Assembly (NCBI GenBank): GCA_007124075.1 | Contig: SLFV01000370.1 | Span: 1 to 15,451, forward strand | DNA from: Roseimaritima sp. | Lineage (GTDB): Bacteria > Planctomycetota > Planctomycetia > Pirellulales > Pirellulaceae | DNA length: 15,451 nucleotides | Direction: 5' to 3' | Shown: one piece after another, positions 7,856-14,517 of the stretch | How positions within the stretch are numbered: the stretch's first letter is position 1 | How the letters are laid out: every line of letters begins with the position of its first letter | Made by a program: the position numbers and the translations under genes | Notes under the pieces: model-generated | Database searches by the model: none | What the model saw: only the letters and a program-made list of their open reading frames with translations | Told to the model about the DNA's origin: nothing

Positions 7856-8037
7856 GCACTCAACGGGGGTGTCGCATCCCCTGGAAACACGATTAGCGGA
7901 TTTTAACGATGGATTTAAACAATTTTTCTGGTCACAGCCCATGTCCAGGAATCAGCCTCTGTTCGTTAGGCTGCGAGGCGAACCGATTGCTGAGGTCACG
8001 GAGATTAAGCTTCCCTGCGATGCCACCGATACCGGGC

Positions 8038-8670
8038 ATGACTAGACGTCTGCCGGGTGTTGGCTTGATGCTTTGCCTGGGGATCGTATTGGCTGCACTT
8101 GGTTGCCAGCCCTCAATGCCGCCTGCCGACAATGGTGTCGTCCCGGATGTCACGGTCAATTCGGTTCCGGACCGCGGGCAGGAAGTTGCCCCCACCGACC
8201 CCGAGGGCGGTGATAGCGTCGGGTTACGCTTCGCGACATTTGCGGAAATTCAGCAATACATCGACGACCTGGAGAAACCTGCAATTGTTGACTTCTGGTC
8301 ACTAGCCTGCCCTCCCTGTATCGACGAATTCCCAGGGCTGGTAAACCTGCAGCGGCAATACGGTGATCGCATCGTCTGCATTTCGGTCGACGTCGACTAT
8401 GATGGACGCAAAACAAAGCCACCGGAAAGCTACAAGGAGGAAGTCGAAGCATTTCTGACGGAACAGGAAGCAACGTTTACCAATTTTTTATGCACGACAC
8501 CCAGCGACGATGTGTTCACGGAACTGGGCATCGATTCGATCCCAAGTGTTTTGGTTTATGGAGCCGACGGGGAACTGGTCAAGCAATTCGTGGACGCTGG
8601 GGATACGCTTGGATTTGGCTACCAGCGGGATGTTGAGCCGTTCGTGTCGCAGTGGCTGGGCCAGCAGTAA
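8038..8670 (+). CDS. Thioredoxin-fold (TlpA/ResA-like) lipoprotein
   Basis: The 210-aa product begins with a lipoprotein signal: MTRRLPGVGLMLCLGIVLAALGC, with Cys23 as the likely lipidated residue in a slightly atypical ALGC lipobox. A Pro/Asp-rich spacer (about 25-65) leads to a thioredoxin domain. This has PAIVDFWSLACPPC with the redox pair Cys91/Cys94, an ISVDVDYDG strand, and a conserved cis-Pro169 in DSIPSVLVYGADGELVKQF. Cys114 and Cys152 are additional. Such membrane-anchored thioredoxins reduce or isomerise disulfides on the periplasmic face, for example in cytochrome c maturation or general thiol control; the partner is unknown. I chose the ATG at 8038 because it gives the textbook signal. 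ATGs at 8020 and 7909 are possible in the same frame. The residue after Cys23 is Gln, so retention at the inner membrane by an Asp+2 rule is not indicated. Confidence 0.88.
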   Translation: MTRRLPGVGLMLCLGIVLAALGCQPSMPPADNGVVPDVTVNSVPDRGQEVAPTDPEGGDSVGLRFATFAEIQQYIDDLEKPAIVDFWSLACPPCIDEFPGLVNLQRQYGDRIVCISVDVDYDGRKTKPPESYKEEVEAFLTEQEATFTNFLCTTPSDDVFTELGIDSIPSVLVYGADGELVKQFVDAGDTLGFGYQRDVEPFVSQWLGQQ

Positions 8671-8888
8671 GATAATCTGTCCTGCGCGCGGGTGATCATC
8701 GTGCAACTCTAATTTTTAGCTGTCCCAGATTGCTCGTTGCAACTGTTTCTGTGTCAGGCTGTTTGAAAATTTCTCGTTCACCCGTGTCCATTCACCGCCG
8801 CGGGGAAAACCGCAAGGATCTGCAGCTATGGCAACTTGGTGCTTGGTGGCCCGACGCAGTCGATCCAGTAAAAAATAGGTGGTGGGCA

Positions 8889-9926
8889 TTGCGCATAGAA
8901 CAGATCGATTCGTTGGCTTGGCCGGAGCCGAACCTTCATGGTCAGCCCGTACAATTTCCACGACTGGCCGCCCATCAGCACGCATGGTGGCGAGCGCTGG
9001 CGGGTGGTTTTCGGCAACCGGGATTCCTGTTCGTTGCCAAAGCCGATGGCGGAACCTGTATTGGAATGCTACCGCTGATGTTGATCAAAGGGCCGATCTT
9101 CGGCCGGTTTTTAGTTTCCATGCCCTACATTAACACCGGCGGCGTCTGGGCGCGTGACCAATCCGTCGCCAGTTCGCTACTGGATTCCGCCTGCGCGCTT
9201 GCGGATCGCCTGGACGTGCGGTATCTGGAGCTGCGTCACGAAATCCCCGTTTCGCACGAACGCTTGTCCGCAACACGAACCGAAAAAGTCCACATGCGAT
9301 TGGTTTTGCCCCCGTCGGATGAACAACTGGACGCATCCTTCAAGTCAAAGCTTCGCAGCCAAATCCGCAAAGCCGCAACTTTCCGGCACACGATCCAGTG
9401 GGGCGGCATTGAGTTGCTGGAGGACTTTTACGACATTTTTTCCATCAATATGCGGGACCTCGGGACGCCTGTTTTCAGCCAACAATTATTTGCAAAAATC
9501 TTACTCGAATTTGCCGATCAAGCGGAGCTTTGCATCGTCCGTGGCGACAAAGGCCCAGCCGCAGCGGCATTGCTGATCCACACAAATGGCGTTACCGAAG
9601 TCCCGAGCGCAAGCAGTTTGCGGCGTGAAAACCACACCGGGGCGAACATGTGGATGTATCGCCAGCTATTGAAACGCGCAATCGATCGCAAAAGCCACAC
9701 CTTCGATTTCGGGCGCAGCAGCGTTGCCAGTGGGACCTACAAATTCAAAGCCCAGTGGGGTGCCCAGCCGCATCCGGCGGTGTGGCAGTATTACGTGCGC
9801 AAAGGTTCCGCCGACGCCATGCGTCCCAACCAATCCAGCAACCGACGTCTGATCCGCATCTGGCAACGGTTGCCGGTCCGCTTGACCCGCTGGATCGGCC
9901 CCGCGATTGTCCGAGGGATTCCCTAG
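8889..9926 (+). CDS. FemAB-like (GNAT-fold) protein, XrtA/PEP-CTERM-associated type
   Basis: The 345-aa product resembles FemAB-type acyltransferases that accompany exosortase XrtA/PEP-CTERM and exopolysaccharide loci. Supporting motifs are KLRSQIRKA (about 154-162), FYDIFSINMRDLGTPVFS (about 180-197), the substrate-side stretch VPSASSLRRENHTGANMWMY, and the strongly conserved FDFGRSSVASGTYKFK followed by QWGAQPHP (about 272-297). The fold uses an aminoacyl or acyl donor; the acceptor here is unknown, perhaps an extracellular polymer precursor. It is a soluble cytoplasmic protein with no signal peptide. I chose the TTG at 8889 because AGGTGG lies 6 nt ahead and the length then suits the family. 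The frame stays open to a TTG at 8730, and a GTG near 8784 is also possible. I see no exosortase, PEP-CTERM protein or glycosyltransferase next to it, which is unusual for this type. Confidence 0.85.
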   Translation: MRIEQIDSLAWPEPNLHGQPVQFPRLAAHQHAWWRALAGGFRQPGFLFVAKADGGTCIGMLPLMLIKGPIFGRFLVSMPYINTGGVWARDQSVASSLLDSACALADRLDVRYLELRHEIPVSHERLSATRTEKVHMRLVLPPSDEQLDASFKSKLRSQIRKAATFRHTIQWGGIELLEDFYDIFSINMRDLGTPVFSQQLFAKILLEFADQAELCIVRGDKGPAAAALLIHTNGVTEVPSASSLRRENHTGANMWMYRQLLKRAIDRKSHTFDFGRSSVASGTYKFKAQWGAQPHPAVWQYYVRKGSADAMRPNQSSNRRLIRIWQRLPVRLTRWIGPAIVRGIP

Positions 9927-9975
9927 CGCCCCATGGAGCAACCGCCACGCCTTTGATCACGCCTCCGGCGCGGTA

Positions 9976-10096
9976 AGCATCGTGCGATAAATAACTGTTC
10001 CTCTAAACGGTCTCTCCCGGCCCTGCGGAGCAGGAATAGCCGGGAGAGATTTAGAGAGAGCGAGAAAGGTCAGGCATTTATTTCTCGCACGATGCT
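9976..10096. repeat. Large nested inverted repeat upstream of rplK (structured RNA or MITE-like element)
   Basis: The outer arms AGCATCGTGCGA (9976-9987) and TCGCACGATGCT (10085-10096) are a perfect 12-bp inverted repeat. Pairing continues inward with one mismatch (9988/10084), then AAATAA (9989-9994) with TTATTT-side bases (10078-10083), and a few more pairs to about 9999/10073. A second nested stem pairs CTCTAAA (10001-10007) with TTTAGAG (10050-10056), and TCTCTCCCGG (10011-10020) with CCGGGAGAGA (10040-10049). The tip can form CCTG/CAGG around CGGAG. A 16-nt unpaired stretch (10057-10072) bulges on one side. It starts 50 nt after the FemAB-like stop and lies before the probable rplK promoter. 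No tRNA motifs or T tract are present. It could be a structured RNA, a long imperfect fold-back transposon relic, or a two-way transcription barrier. Confidence 0.75.
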
Positions 10097-10180
10097 AAGC
10101 GGGACACTGGGGAACGCAAAAATTTTCTCGTTTTCGTCAAAATCGGCCCGATCACGTCTTCCATCAACGCGGCGGTTTAC

Positions 10181-10186
10181 TACAAT
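10181..10186 (+). promoter_or_regulatory. Possible -10 box for the rplK ribosomal protein cluster
   Basis: TACAAT (5/6 to consensus) occurs 121 nt before the rplK start, downstream of the nested inverted repeat. The hexamer 17 nt upstream (CTTCCA) is a poor -35 match, so the assignment rests on the -10 and the position. It would leave a leader of about 115 nt, long enough for autoregulatory structure. Confidence 0.35.
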
Positions 10187-10307
10187 CCTGGCCTCACACG
10201 TGACGTTCACTTTCCGTTAGCGGGAGGTGGGGTGAGAATGCTTGCTGGGTGCATGCATCAAGCCTCATCGCTATTTACCGCGCGGAACTGAAAAGTTTGA
10301 AAATCCA

Positions 10308-10733
10308 ATGGCAAAACAAGTAGTGGGACAGGCGAAGTTCCAGGTCCCTGGTGGTAAAGCAACTCCAGCACCTCCGGTTGGTACCTCGCTGGGCAAGTTC
10401 GGCGTCAATCTGGGGCAATTTGTCCAACAGTTCAATGACGCAACTCGCGAGTACAACGGCACTCCGATTCCGGTGGTCGTCACGGTTTACAATGACCGTT
10501 CCTTTGAGTTCATCACGAAAAGCCCCCCGGCTGCGGCATTATTGAAGCAGGCCGTCGGGATCGCCAAGGGTTCGGGTGTGCCTAATAAGACCAAAGTCGG
10601 CAAGGTGACACGGGCTCAGTGCGCGGAGATTGCCGAGAAGAAAATGAAGGACTTGAATGCCCGCGACATCGATCACGCGGTCCGAATGATCGAGGGGACT
10701 GCTCGCAGCATGGGGCTGGAGGTTGAAGGTTAA
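10308..10733 (+). CDS. rplK: 50S ribosomal protein L11
   Basis: L11 forms the GTPase-associated centre with 23S rRNA and the L10-L12 stalk and is needed for elongation factor cycling and the RelA response. The 141-aa product has the expected length and both domains: N-terminal [25 protein letters not shown] and C-terminal [25 protein letters not shown] and the near-invariant [14 protein letters not shown]. At the site facing thiazole antibiotics, Pro22 is kept but the position equal to Pro26 is Thr (PPVGTSLGK instead of PPVGPALGQ), and the following helix is also divergent ([10 protein letters not shown]). I chose the ATG at 10308 because it gives the family start; the open frame runs back to 10242 with no family match. 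No strong Shine-Dalgarno is visible. It heads rplK-rplA-rplJ-rplL; rplA follows after 165 nt. Confidence 0.97.
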   Translation: MAKQVVGQAKFQVPGGKATPAPPVGTSLGKFGVNLGQFVQQFNDATREYNGTPIPVVVTVYNDRSFEFITKSPPAAALLKQAVGIAKGSGVPNKTKVGKVTRAQCAEIAEKKMKDLNARDIDHAVRMIEGTARSMGLEVEG

Positions 10734-10898
10734 GGCGACCGGGTCGCTTTCCCGGATGCGTTGGTTAGAAAAAGATTTATTGGTGCGGCGTCCCCCAGTA
10801 GCAGTCGCCGGTCACCGTGGGAGAGGGAAATCGAGCTTGTCGAACTCGGCATGACTGATAAGCCTTCGCTTCACCACTTACAGCAGGGTTCAATAGAA

Positions 10899-11576
10899 AT
10901 GGCAAAGTCGTCCAAGCGACATCGAGCTGCGTTAGCAAAGCAGCCCAGTGCGCCCCAGCCCTTGGCTGAGGCGGTCGAGACGTTAAAGGGTTTTGATCGA
11001 CCTAAATTCGACCAGACGGTCGAGGTTCACATGCGGTTGGGGGTGGACCCTAACCAGGCGGATCAGATCGTGCGTGGTAGCGTTGTTTTGCCGCACGGTA
11101 TCGGGAAGGTGCAGCGTGTGGTTGTGTTTGCACGTGGCGATGCTGCCAAGGCTGCGGAGGAGGCGGGTGCCGATGAGGTGGGCCAAGAGGACTTGGCGAA
11201 GAAAATCAAAGATGGTTGGACCGATTTCGATGTGTGCATCGCAGCACCCGACATGATGGGGCTGGTTGGCCCATTGGGTCGTGTCTTGGGGCCGCGTGGT
11301 TTGATGCCCAGCCCGCGCGCCGGTACGGTGACGCCTGATGTCGGCAGGGTCGTCTCGGAGTACAAGGCGGGGAAAGTGGAATTTCGAAATGACAAAGGGG
11401 GCAACGTTCATGCCATGGTGGGCAAGATGAGCTTTGATTCCAAGCAGTTGGAAGAAAATATTCAGGAGTTCATTAGCTTTGTCGTGGGGATGAAGCCGCA
11501 GGCAGTCCGCGGCACTTACGTGCGTGGCGTATCGATCTGCGGTGCAATGAGTCCCAGCGTGCGAGTGGCGTTGTAG
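10899..11576 (+). CDS. rplA: 50S ribosomal protein L1
   Basis: L1 builds the mobile stalk at the ribosomal E site and in many bacteria represses its own operon by binding the rplK leader. The 225-aa product has the standard features in order: [93 protein letters not shown] and [21 protein letters not shown], ending in [20 protein letters not shown]. The length is typical. The ATG at 10899 matches the family start; the frame is open upstream to 10761, but those residues are unlike L1. AGGG lies about 12 nt before the ATG, a weak site. The 165-nt gap after rplK is unusually large for this pair. rplJ follows after 39 nt with a tiny CCGC/GCGG hairpin (11579-11590) in between. Confidence 0.97.
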   Translation: MAKSSKRHRAALAKQPSAPQPLAEAVETLKGFDRPKFDQTVEVHMRLGVDPNQADQIVRGSVVLPHGIGKVQRVVVFARGDAAKAAEEAGADEVGQEDLAKKIKDGWTDFDVCIAAPDMMGLVGPLGRVLGPRGLMPSPRAGTVTPDVGRVVSEYKAGKVEFRNDKGGNVHAMVGKMSFDSKQLEENIQEFISFVVGMKPQAVRGTYVRGVSICGAMSPSVRVAL

Positions 11577-11615
11577 GTCCGCCAGGGCGGTGTTGGTTGC
11601 CGAAGAGAAAGAACA

Positions 11616-12140
11616 ATGAGTAAATACGTAAAAGATCTTGTCACGCGTGACATTGCCAATCGGCTGGAGGGGGTCGAGGATGCGGTTGTGGTCAGTACGT
11701 CAGGGATGGACTGCAATACAACGGCGGAACTCCGGACCGCGTTGGCCGAAAAGAACGTTCAGATGATGGTTGTCAAGAATTCCTTGGCACTGCGGGCGAC
11801 CGAAGGGACTAGGTTGGCTTCGGCTTTCGAAGGAATGTCGGGGCAAATAGCGGTTTGCTGGGGGTCGACCGACTTTGTATCTTTGGTCAAGACGATAGTC
11901 GAGTTGGACAAGGATAAGGCGAAGTTCAAGCTTTTTGAGGCTCGGGGTGGGGCGATGGACGGCGAGAGTCTGGGCCCTGATGGGTTGCAGGCTGTCAGCA
12001 AGTGGCCCAGTCGCGAGGAGCAGATTTCACTGTTGGTTGGTCAGGTCTTGGCTCCCGGTGCTAATTTGTCAGGTGCCCTGCTGGGTCCAGGGAAATTGTT
12101 GGCCAGCCAAGTCAAGAAGATTATCGAGAACCAGGAGTAA
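11616..12140 (+). CDS. rplJ: 50S ribosomal protein L10
   Basis: L10 anchors the L7/L12 dimers to 23S rRNA and forms the base of the factor-binding stalk. The 174-aa product shows the N-terminal rRNA-binding globular domain: MSKYVKDLVTRDIANRLEG, VVVSTSGMDCNTTAELRTAL, VVKNSLALRATEGT, and FEGMSGQIAVCWGSTDFVSLVK. The C-terminal part carries the helix that binds L12 dimers (ISLLVGQVLAPGANLSGALLGPGKLLASQVKKIIENQ). Length and layout are normal. Upstream is a purine-rich GAAGAGAAAGAACA rather than a strict Shine-Dalgarno. rplL follows after 191 nt containing a small hairpin. Confidence 0.96.
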   Translation: MSKYVKDLVTRDIANRLEGVEDAVVVSTSGMDCNTTAELRTALAEKNVQMMVVKNSLALRATEGTRLASAFEGMSGQIAVCWGSTDFVSLVKTIVELDKDKAKFKLFEARGGAMDGESLGPDGLQAVSKWPSREEQISLLVGQVLAPGANLSGALLGPGKLLASQVKKIIENQE

Positions 12141-12193
12141 TCGAGCAATCGCTGCTGACGACGGGAAACCAGGTTCGGTGGCGGTGTAGGAGC

Positions 12194-12217
12194 GACCGTT
12201 GGAACGGTCATTGTTTA
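12194..12217 (+). promoter_or_regulatory. Hairpin between rplJ and rplL (possible attenuator or processing site)
   Basis: GACCGT (12194-12199) and ACGGTC (12204-12209) pair perfectly around TGGA, followed by ATTGTTT. The stem is short and the T run is broken, so it could reduce but not fully stop read-through. Differential rplJ/rplL expression is known in bacteria because L12 is needed in several copies per ribosome. Confidence 0.35.
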
Positions 12218-12331
12218 AACTAGTGTATTTTGTTTTCACCTCAGTTGATCGGCGCAGTCCGTTGGCTGCCAAGATTCAACATGAGGGAGGTTGAAACCGA
12301 TTCATCCGCCAATTTTAGAGGGACATCAACA

Positions 12332-12748
12332 ATGTCTGACGAAGCAACCGCAGTTGCAGAATTTAGTGCTGAAACGAAGCAATTAGGCGACCAGATCGCT
12401 GAAATGACCCTGAAGCAGGCCAAGGAGCTGAGCGATTACCTGAAAGAAGCCTACGGCATTGAACCTGCCACCGGTGGCGGTGTGGTGATGGCCGCTGGTC
12501 CCGCTGGTGGCGACGCAGGCGGGGGCGAGCCTGAGAAGACGGAGTTCGACGTGGTGTTGACGGGTTTTGGCGACAAGAAGTTGGATGTCGTGAAAGTCGT
12601 CAAGAATTTGACCGGTGCATCCCTGATGGAGGCAAAGAAAATGGTCGAAGGCGTCCCCGCAAAATTGAAAGAAGCCGTGTCCAAGGAAGAGGCTGAGAAG
12701 GTCAAAGCCGAGGTCGAAGCTGCAGGCGGTTCGGTAGAACTGAAGTAA
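12332..12748 (+). CDS. rplL: 50S ribosomal protein L7/L12
   Basis: L7/L12 is the multi-copy acidic stalk protein that recruits translation factor GTPases. The 138-aa product has the N-terminal dimerisation and L10-binding helices (about 13-45: TKQLGDQIAEMTLKQAKELS, then DYLKEAYGIEP), a flexible Ala/Gly hinge (ATGGGVVMAAGPAGGDAGGG), and the conserved C-terminal domain. The latter shows KTEFDVVLTGFGDKKLDVVKVV, NLTGASLMEAKKMVEGVPAKLKEAVSKEEAEK and a GGSVELK end. It is longer than the usual 120-130 because of the N-terminus and a Gly-rich hinge. The ATG at 12332 has AGAGGGA about 10 nt upstream. An intrinsic terminator follows at 12883; rpoB is not next, unlike in many bacteria. Confidence 0.97.
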   Translation: MSDEATAVAEFSAETKQLGDQIAEMTLKQAKELSDYLKEAYGIEPATGGGVVMAAGPAGGDAGGGEPEKTEFDVVLTGFGDKKLDVVKVVKNLTGASLMEAKKMVEGVPAKLKEAVSKEEAEKVKAEVEAAGGSVELK

Positions 12749-12882
12749 GCCTAGAAGAGATTTGACGCGTGTCCCCAGCAAGGTCTTGAGCGAGTATGCA
12801 ACCGCTGATGGCTCTGGGGTTTGGCTGGAAGTTGCGATTGCGGTAACCTGCCGGTGCGCGTCGTTGACGTCGGTCAAATTTG

Positions 12883-12919
12883 AAAAAGCCACTTCTTCGG
12901 TCGAGGAGTGGTTTTTTTT
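12883..12919 (+). terminator. Intrinsic terminator closing the ribosomal protein cluster
   Basis: CCACTTCTT (12889-12897) pairs with the GAGGAGTGG side (12903-12911) in a 9-bp stem with two G-U pairs and a small loop, followed by T8 (12912-12919). An A5 tract (12883-12887) on the left lets it also work on the minus strand. A second small hairpin, TTGAC/GTCAA (12864-12877), sits just before it. It lies about 135 nt after the rplL stop with no gene between. Confidence 0.85.
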
Positions 12920-12986
12920 ATGCATTACCCGGATGGAGAATGTGACGAATCGATGCTGGCCGGTTGCTGCGGCCTGGCAGGGTTCA

Positions 12987-12995
12987 TGGTAGAAT
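12987..12995 (+). promoter_or_regulatory. Extended -10 promoter for the peroxiredoxin gene
   Basis: TGGTAGAAT matches the extended -10 form TGnTATAAT with one mismatch. It lies 60 nt before the peroxiredoxin ATG and 67 nt after the terminator. No good -35 is visible, which extended -10 promoters tolerate. Confidence 0.4.
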
Positions 12996-13055
12996 CGGTA
13001 ACCTGAGCTGACGGCTGTCCAACCCATCCTGACTAAAATTGTGGAGTCCCTGCCG

Positions 13056-13652
13056 ATGTTTCGTCCTACTGATTTTTTCCGCGTGCTTCTGGCTGCCGTC
13101 CTGGTGGGAGTACCTCTGGGAGTCCCAAAGCTGGCTGCGGACGAGCCGACAGTTTTATCCGTGGGCGATCCGGCTCCGCAATTCGAGGCGCTGGATGATT
13201 CGGGTAACCTTTGGAAGTCCCGTGATCACGTCGGCAAACAGGTGTTGGTCGTCTATTTTTATCCTGCGGACATGACCGGTGGCTGTACCGCCCAGGCTTG
13301 CAATTTCCGTGACGACTTGGGGAAACTGAAAAGCCAAAACGTTAAGGTCATCGGCGTCAGTGGTGACAGCGTCAAGAATCATCAACTTTTTAAAACAGCA
13401 CATCAATTGAATTTCCCGCTACTAGCTGACACCGAAGGCAAGGTTGCTGACGCATTTGGAGTTCCCAAAACCATCGGTGACAGGACCGTCACGGCGGTGA
13501 TCGATGGACAGACGCATCAGTTGACTCGATCGGTGACAACCAAGCGTTGGACCTTTGTGATCGATATGGAGGGCAAAATTATCTACAAAGACGAAAACGT
13601 TAACGCGCGGCAGGATAGTCAGAAAATCCAGGAACTCCTTGGTCAGCTGTAG
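13056..13652 (+). CDS. Exported peroxiredoxin, PrxQ/Bcp (AhpC/TSA) type
   Basis: Peroxiredoxins reduce hydrogen and organic peroxides through a reactive Cys. The 198-aa product opens with a signal peptide-like stretch (MFRPTDFFRVLLAAVLVGVP, then KLA before ADEP), suggesting export. The enzyme domain starts at VGDPAPQFEALDDSG and carries VLVVYFYPADMTGGCTAQACNFRD, with peroxidatic Cys77 and Cys82 five residues on, the PrxQ/Bcp spacing for an intramolecular disulfide. NVKVIGVSGDSVKNHQLFKTAHQLNFPLLAD and a WTFVIDMEGKIIYKDENV strand follow as expected. A stretch of about 25 residues (GDRTVTAVIDGQTHQLTRSVTTK) looks like an insertion before the last strands. GGAG 9 nt before the ATG at 13056 supports that start over a GTG at 13041. 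The reductant in the periplasm is unknown; the thioredoxin lipoprotein of this window is a speculative candidate. Confidence 0.92.
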   Translation: MFRPTDFFRVLLAAVLVGVPLGVPKLAADEPTVLSVGDPAPQFEALDDSGNLWKSRDHVGKQVLVVYFYPADMTGGCTAQACNFRDDLGKLKSQNVKVIGVSGDSVKNHQLFKTAHQLNFPLLADTEGKVADAFGVPKTIGDRTVTAVIDGQTHQLTRSVTTKRWTFVIDMEGKIIYKDENVNARQDSQKIQELLGQL

Positions 13653-13758
13653 CAGTGGGGCGGTACGTTCAGAGTTATTGCAGCAGTCAGCCCCCGACGG
13701 ATCAAGGAATACAGGTGCCGGTAACGTATCGTTCCAGACCCAAAGGGCGGCGGCACCG

Positions 13759-14505
13759 ATGATGCGACTGCATTGTTTAGGGACAGCAGGGTACCATCCC
13801 AGCGAGACGCGCCATACGTCTTGCTATTTTGTCCCGGAAGCGGGGCTGGTTCTGGACGCGGGCACGGGGCTGTTTCGGTTGCCGCCACTGCTGAGAACGA
13901 CGCATTTGGACATTTTTCTTAGTCACGCTCATTTGGACCACGTCATCGGTTTGACCTACCTGCTGGGTTTGATTCCGACGACCCCGGTGGAATGCGTTCG
14001 GATTCGGGGCGAGGCGGAAAAATTGCAAGCGGTCCGGCAGCACCTGTTCTCGGCTCTGATCTTTCCCGCTCAGCTAGATGTTCAATGGCTGCCGCTTGAG
14101 AAGAGCGACCTGCAGTTGCCTGAAAAGTGCGTGGTTAGCTGGTTTCCGCTTCCGCATCCCGGTGGCAGCGTCGGCTATCGATTTCAATGGCCGACTCGCT
14201 CGTTGGCTTACGTTACCGACACGACTGCAGACCCGATCGGGAACTATATCAAACAGATTCAGGGCGTTGACCTCCTGTTGCACGAATGCAACTTTGGTGA
14301 TGATCAGGCGGATTGGGCAAGCAAAACGGGACATTCTTGGACCAGTCGTGTCGCCAGTGTCGCCAAGGTTGCCAAAGTTCGCCAACTGTTGCTCACTCAC
14401 CTGGACCCACGTGCGCCCGATCACGACCCCATCGGTTTAGCAGCAGCACAAGCCATCTTTCCAGCAACCACGGTCGCTCACGATGGCTTGGTTGTTCCGA
14501 TCTAA
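13759..14505 (+). CDS. Metallo-beta-lactamase-fold hydrolase, RNase Z / PhnP-like
   Basis: The 248-aa cytoplasmic product has the two-zinc metallo-beta-lactamase core: LGTAGYHPSETRHTSCYF strand, LDAGTG, HAHLDH (residues 56-61, the HxHxDH motif), PHPGGSVGYRF (His133), YVTDTT (Asp154), HECNFG, GHSW (His192) and LTHLDPRA (His214). The order and the DTT...HEC...GHS tail fit the RNase Z/ElaC and PhnP group, which cleave phosphodiesters such as tRNA 3' trailers or cyclic phosphates. I see no clear RNase Z exosite arm, and it is shorter than the usual 300 aa of RNase Z, so another phosphodiesterase is more likely. The ATG at 13759 (or 13762, next codon) follows AAAGGGCGG; the frame runs back to 13639 with no family match. 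Its stop is 12 nt from the stop of the convergent cyclase gene. Confidence 0.86.
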   Translation: MMRLHCLGTAGYHPSETRHTSCYFVPEAGLVLDAGTGLFRLPPLLRTTHLDIFLSHAHLDHVIGLTYLLGLIPTTPVECVRIRGEAEKLQAVRQHLFSALIFPAQLDVQWLPLEKSDLQLPEKCVVSWFPLPHPGGSVGYRFQWPTRSLAYVTDTTADPIGNYIKQIQGVDLLLHECNFGDDQADWASKTGHSWTSRVASVAKVAKVRQLLLTHLDPRAPDHDPIGLAAAQAIFPATTVAHDGLVVPI

Positions 14506-14517
14506 AGTGAGCGTTTG

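Larger units (their letters stand above)
7466..8037. other. Long non-coding stretch between the DUF1559 gene and the thioredoxin lipoprotein
   Basis: About 570 nt in which I find no supportable gene; the frames here are short or have unnatural composition. It holds two perfect hairpins (listed separately). A frame opens at ATG 7909 and runs into the lipoprotein gene, but those extra residues look non-coding. A 20-codon ATG frame at 7687-7749 has no usable ribosome binding site. Confidence 0.5.

Noticed and set aside
9960..10110. Possible tRNA gene in the folded region before rplK
   Set aside because: No T-arm GTTCGA-like motif, wrong arm lengths and no CCA-ready acceptor; the pairing is a long nested hairpin.
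12383..13027. 214-aa minus-strand open frame
   Set aside because: Antisense to rplL and across the terminator; composition is a shadow (Phe/Leu/His-rich).
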